A stretch of DNA of 6,538 nt, from contig URYG01000180.1 of the NCBI GenBank assembly GCA_900551985.1, positions 1 through 6,538 of the forward strand, given 5' to 3'. The position numbers and the translations under genes were made by a program. This document shows positions 6,069 to 6,538 of this stretch, piece by piece. Under the pieces are notes generated by a model that saw nothing but the letters and a program-made list of their open reading frames with translations, did not search any database and was not told where the DNA came from. The DNA is from an uncultured Prevotella sp. GTDB taxonomy: Bacteria; Bacteroidota; Bacteroidia; Bacteroidales; Bacteroidaceae. Each line of letters starts with the position of its first letter. Within the stretch, counting starts at the first letter, position 1.

Positions 6069-6132
6069 CACTCGTTTTAAGGACAATAAGTACAAAATAA
6101 AGAATATTAATACAAAGTTATAAGATAAATTT

Positions 6133-6538
6133 ATGGATAAAGTAAGTTATGCTTTAGGCATTGGCATCGGTCGCCAGTTGGCTTCTATGGGTGCAGAGAG
6201 TTTGAACATTGATGATTTTGCACAGGCTGTAAAGGATGCGATTGCAGGCAAGCTTCAGCTTGATGAGCAGGAAGCACAGGAGTTGGTACAGAACTTCTTC
6301 GCAGAGCAGGAGGCTAAGGCTCAGGCTGCAGCTGCAGAGAAGGGCAAGGTTGCCAAGGAGGCTGGTGAGCAGTTCCTCGCAGAGAACGCTAAGAAGGATG
6401 GTATCATCACAACCAAGAGCGGTTTGCAGTATCAGATTCTGCGCGAGGGTAACGGCAAGGCTCCTAAGGCAACAGATCAGGTAGAGTGCCACTACGAGGG
6501 TACACTCATCGATGGTACTAAGTTTGATAGCTCTTACG
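6133..6538 (+). CDS. FKBP-type peptidyl-prolyl cis-trans isomerase, 5' part (runs off the window)
   Basis: The enzyme class speeds cis-trans isomerisation of X-Pro bonds during protein folding. The 135 residues visible begin MDKVSYALGIGIGRQL, followed by an acidic and Ala/Gln/Glu-rich helical stretch to about residue 88. This is the N-terminal dimerisation domain of the FklB/FkpA/Mip group. The catalytic FKBP domain begins at GLQYQILREGNG (97-108) and continues through ECHYEGTLIDGTKFDSSY, where Y121, F131 and D132 match pocket residues of the family. About 70 more residues are expected beyond the window. There is no signal peptide, so the protein is probably cytoplasmic and closer in layout to FklB than to periplasmic FkpA. 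ATG at 6133 is supported by the family start and by the promoter-like element upstream. Bacteroidetes often carry several such genes in a row, so a paralogue may follow. Confidence 0.92.
   Translation, partial: MDKVSYALGIGIGRQLASMGAESLNIDDFAQAVKDAIAGKLQLDEQEAQELVQNFFAEQEAKAQAAAAEKGKVAKEAGEQFLAENAKKDGIITTKSGLQYQILREGNGKAPKATDQVECHYEGTLIDGTKFDSSY

Noticed and set aside
6154..6492. A 112-codon minus-strand frame and an 82-codon plus-strand frame at the window end
   Set aside because: Both overlap the clearly recognisable FKBP reading frame starting at 6133 and are shadows of it.

Overview
The window looks like chromosomal DNA from a member of the Bacteroidetes (Bacteroidota), probably Prevotellaceae. 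Three things point there: the 5S rRNA sequence, genes with no Shine-Dalgarno sequence and A/T-rich leaders, and several upstream copies of the Bacteroidetes -7 promoter element TAnnTTTG. The genus is an inference from general resemblance, not from a search.

Layout. Bases 1 to about 39 are the 3' end of a 23S rRNA. A spacer with hairpins follows, then a complete 5S rRNA (about 145-255) and its intrinsic terminator (267-302), so this is the tail of an rRNA operon. A short patch of repeated CGCAGAT words lies between that terminator and the terminator of the next gene. That gene, rnr (RNase R), is on the minus strand and converges on the rRNA operon. Divergent from it, across a 342-base intergenic region with promoter-like elements, is a plus-strand Na+/phosphate cotransporter-family gene whose product carries a C-terminal PhoU-like domain. 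It converges with a minus-strand sirtuin (CobB-like NAD-dependent protein deacylase). Divergent from the sirtuin is a plus-strand FKBP-type peptidyl-prolyl isomerase that runs off the end of the window.

The genes are housekeeping or general physiology genes (RNA decay, phosphate transport, protein deacylation, protein folding). Each appears to be its own transcription unit, and no shared pathway is evident. I see no phage, defence, CRISPR or secretion system.

The most interesting stretch is the 478-base intergenic region 4781-5258, between the stop codons of the transporter and the sirtuin. It holds a cluster of palindromic repeats: four copies of a 20-base motif GCTTYTGCCCTTWCAGGGCG, one of them inverted, plus a separate CCCAGGGC palindrome. 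One copy of the motif is split cleanly by a 211-bp non-coding element with perfect 16-bp terminal inverted repeats, flanked by a 9-bp direct duplication CCTTTCAGG. This is a textbook MITE-type insertion, and the empty site can be rebuilt from the intact neighbouring copy.
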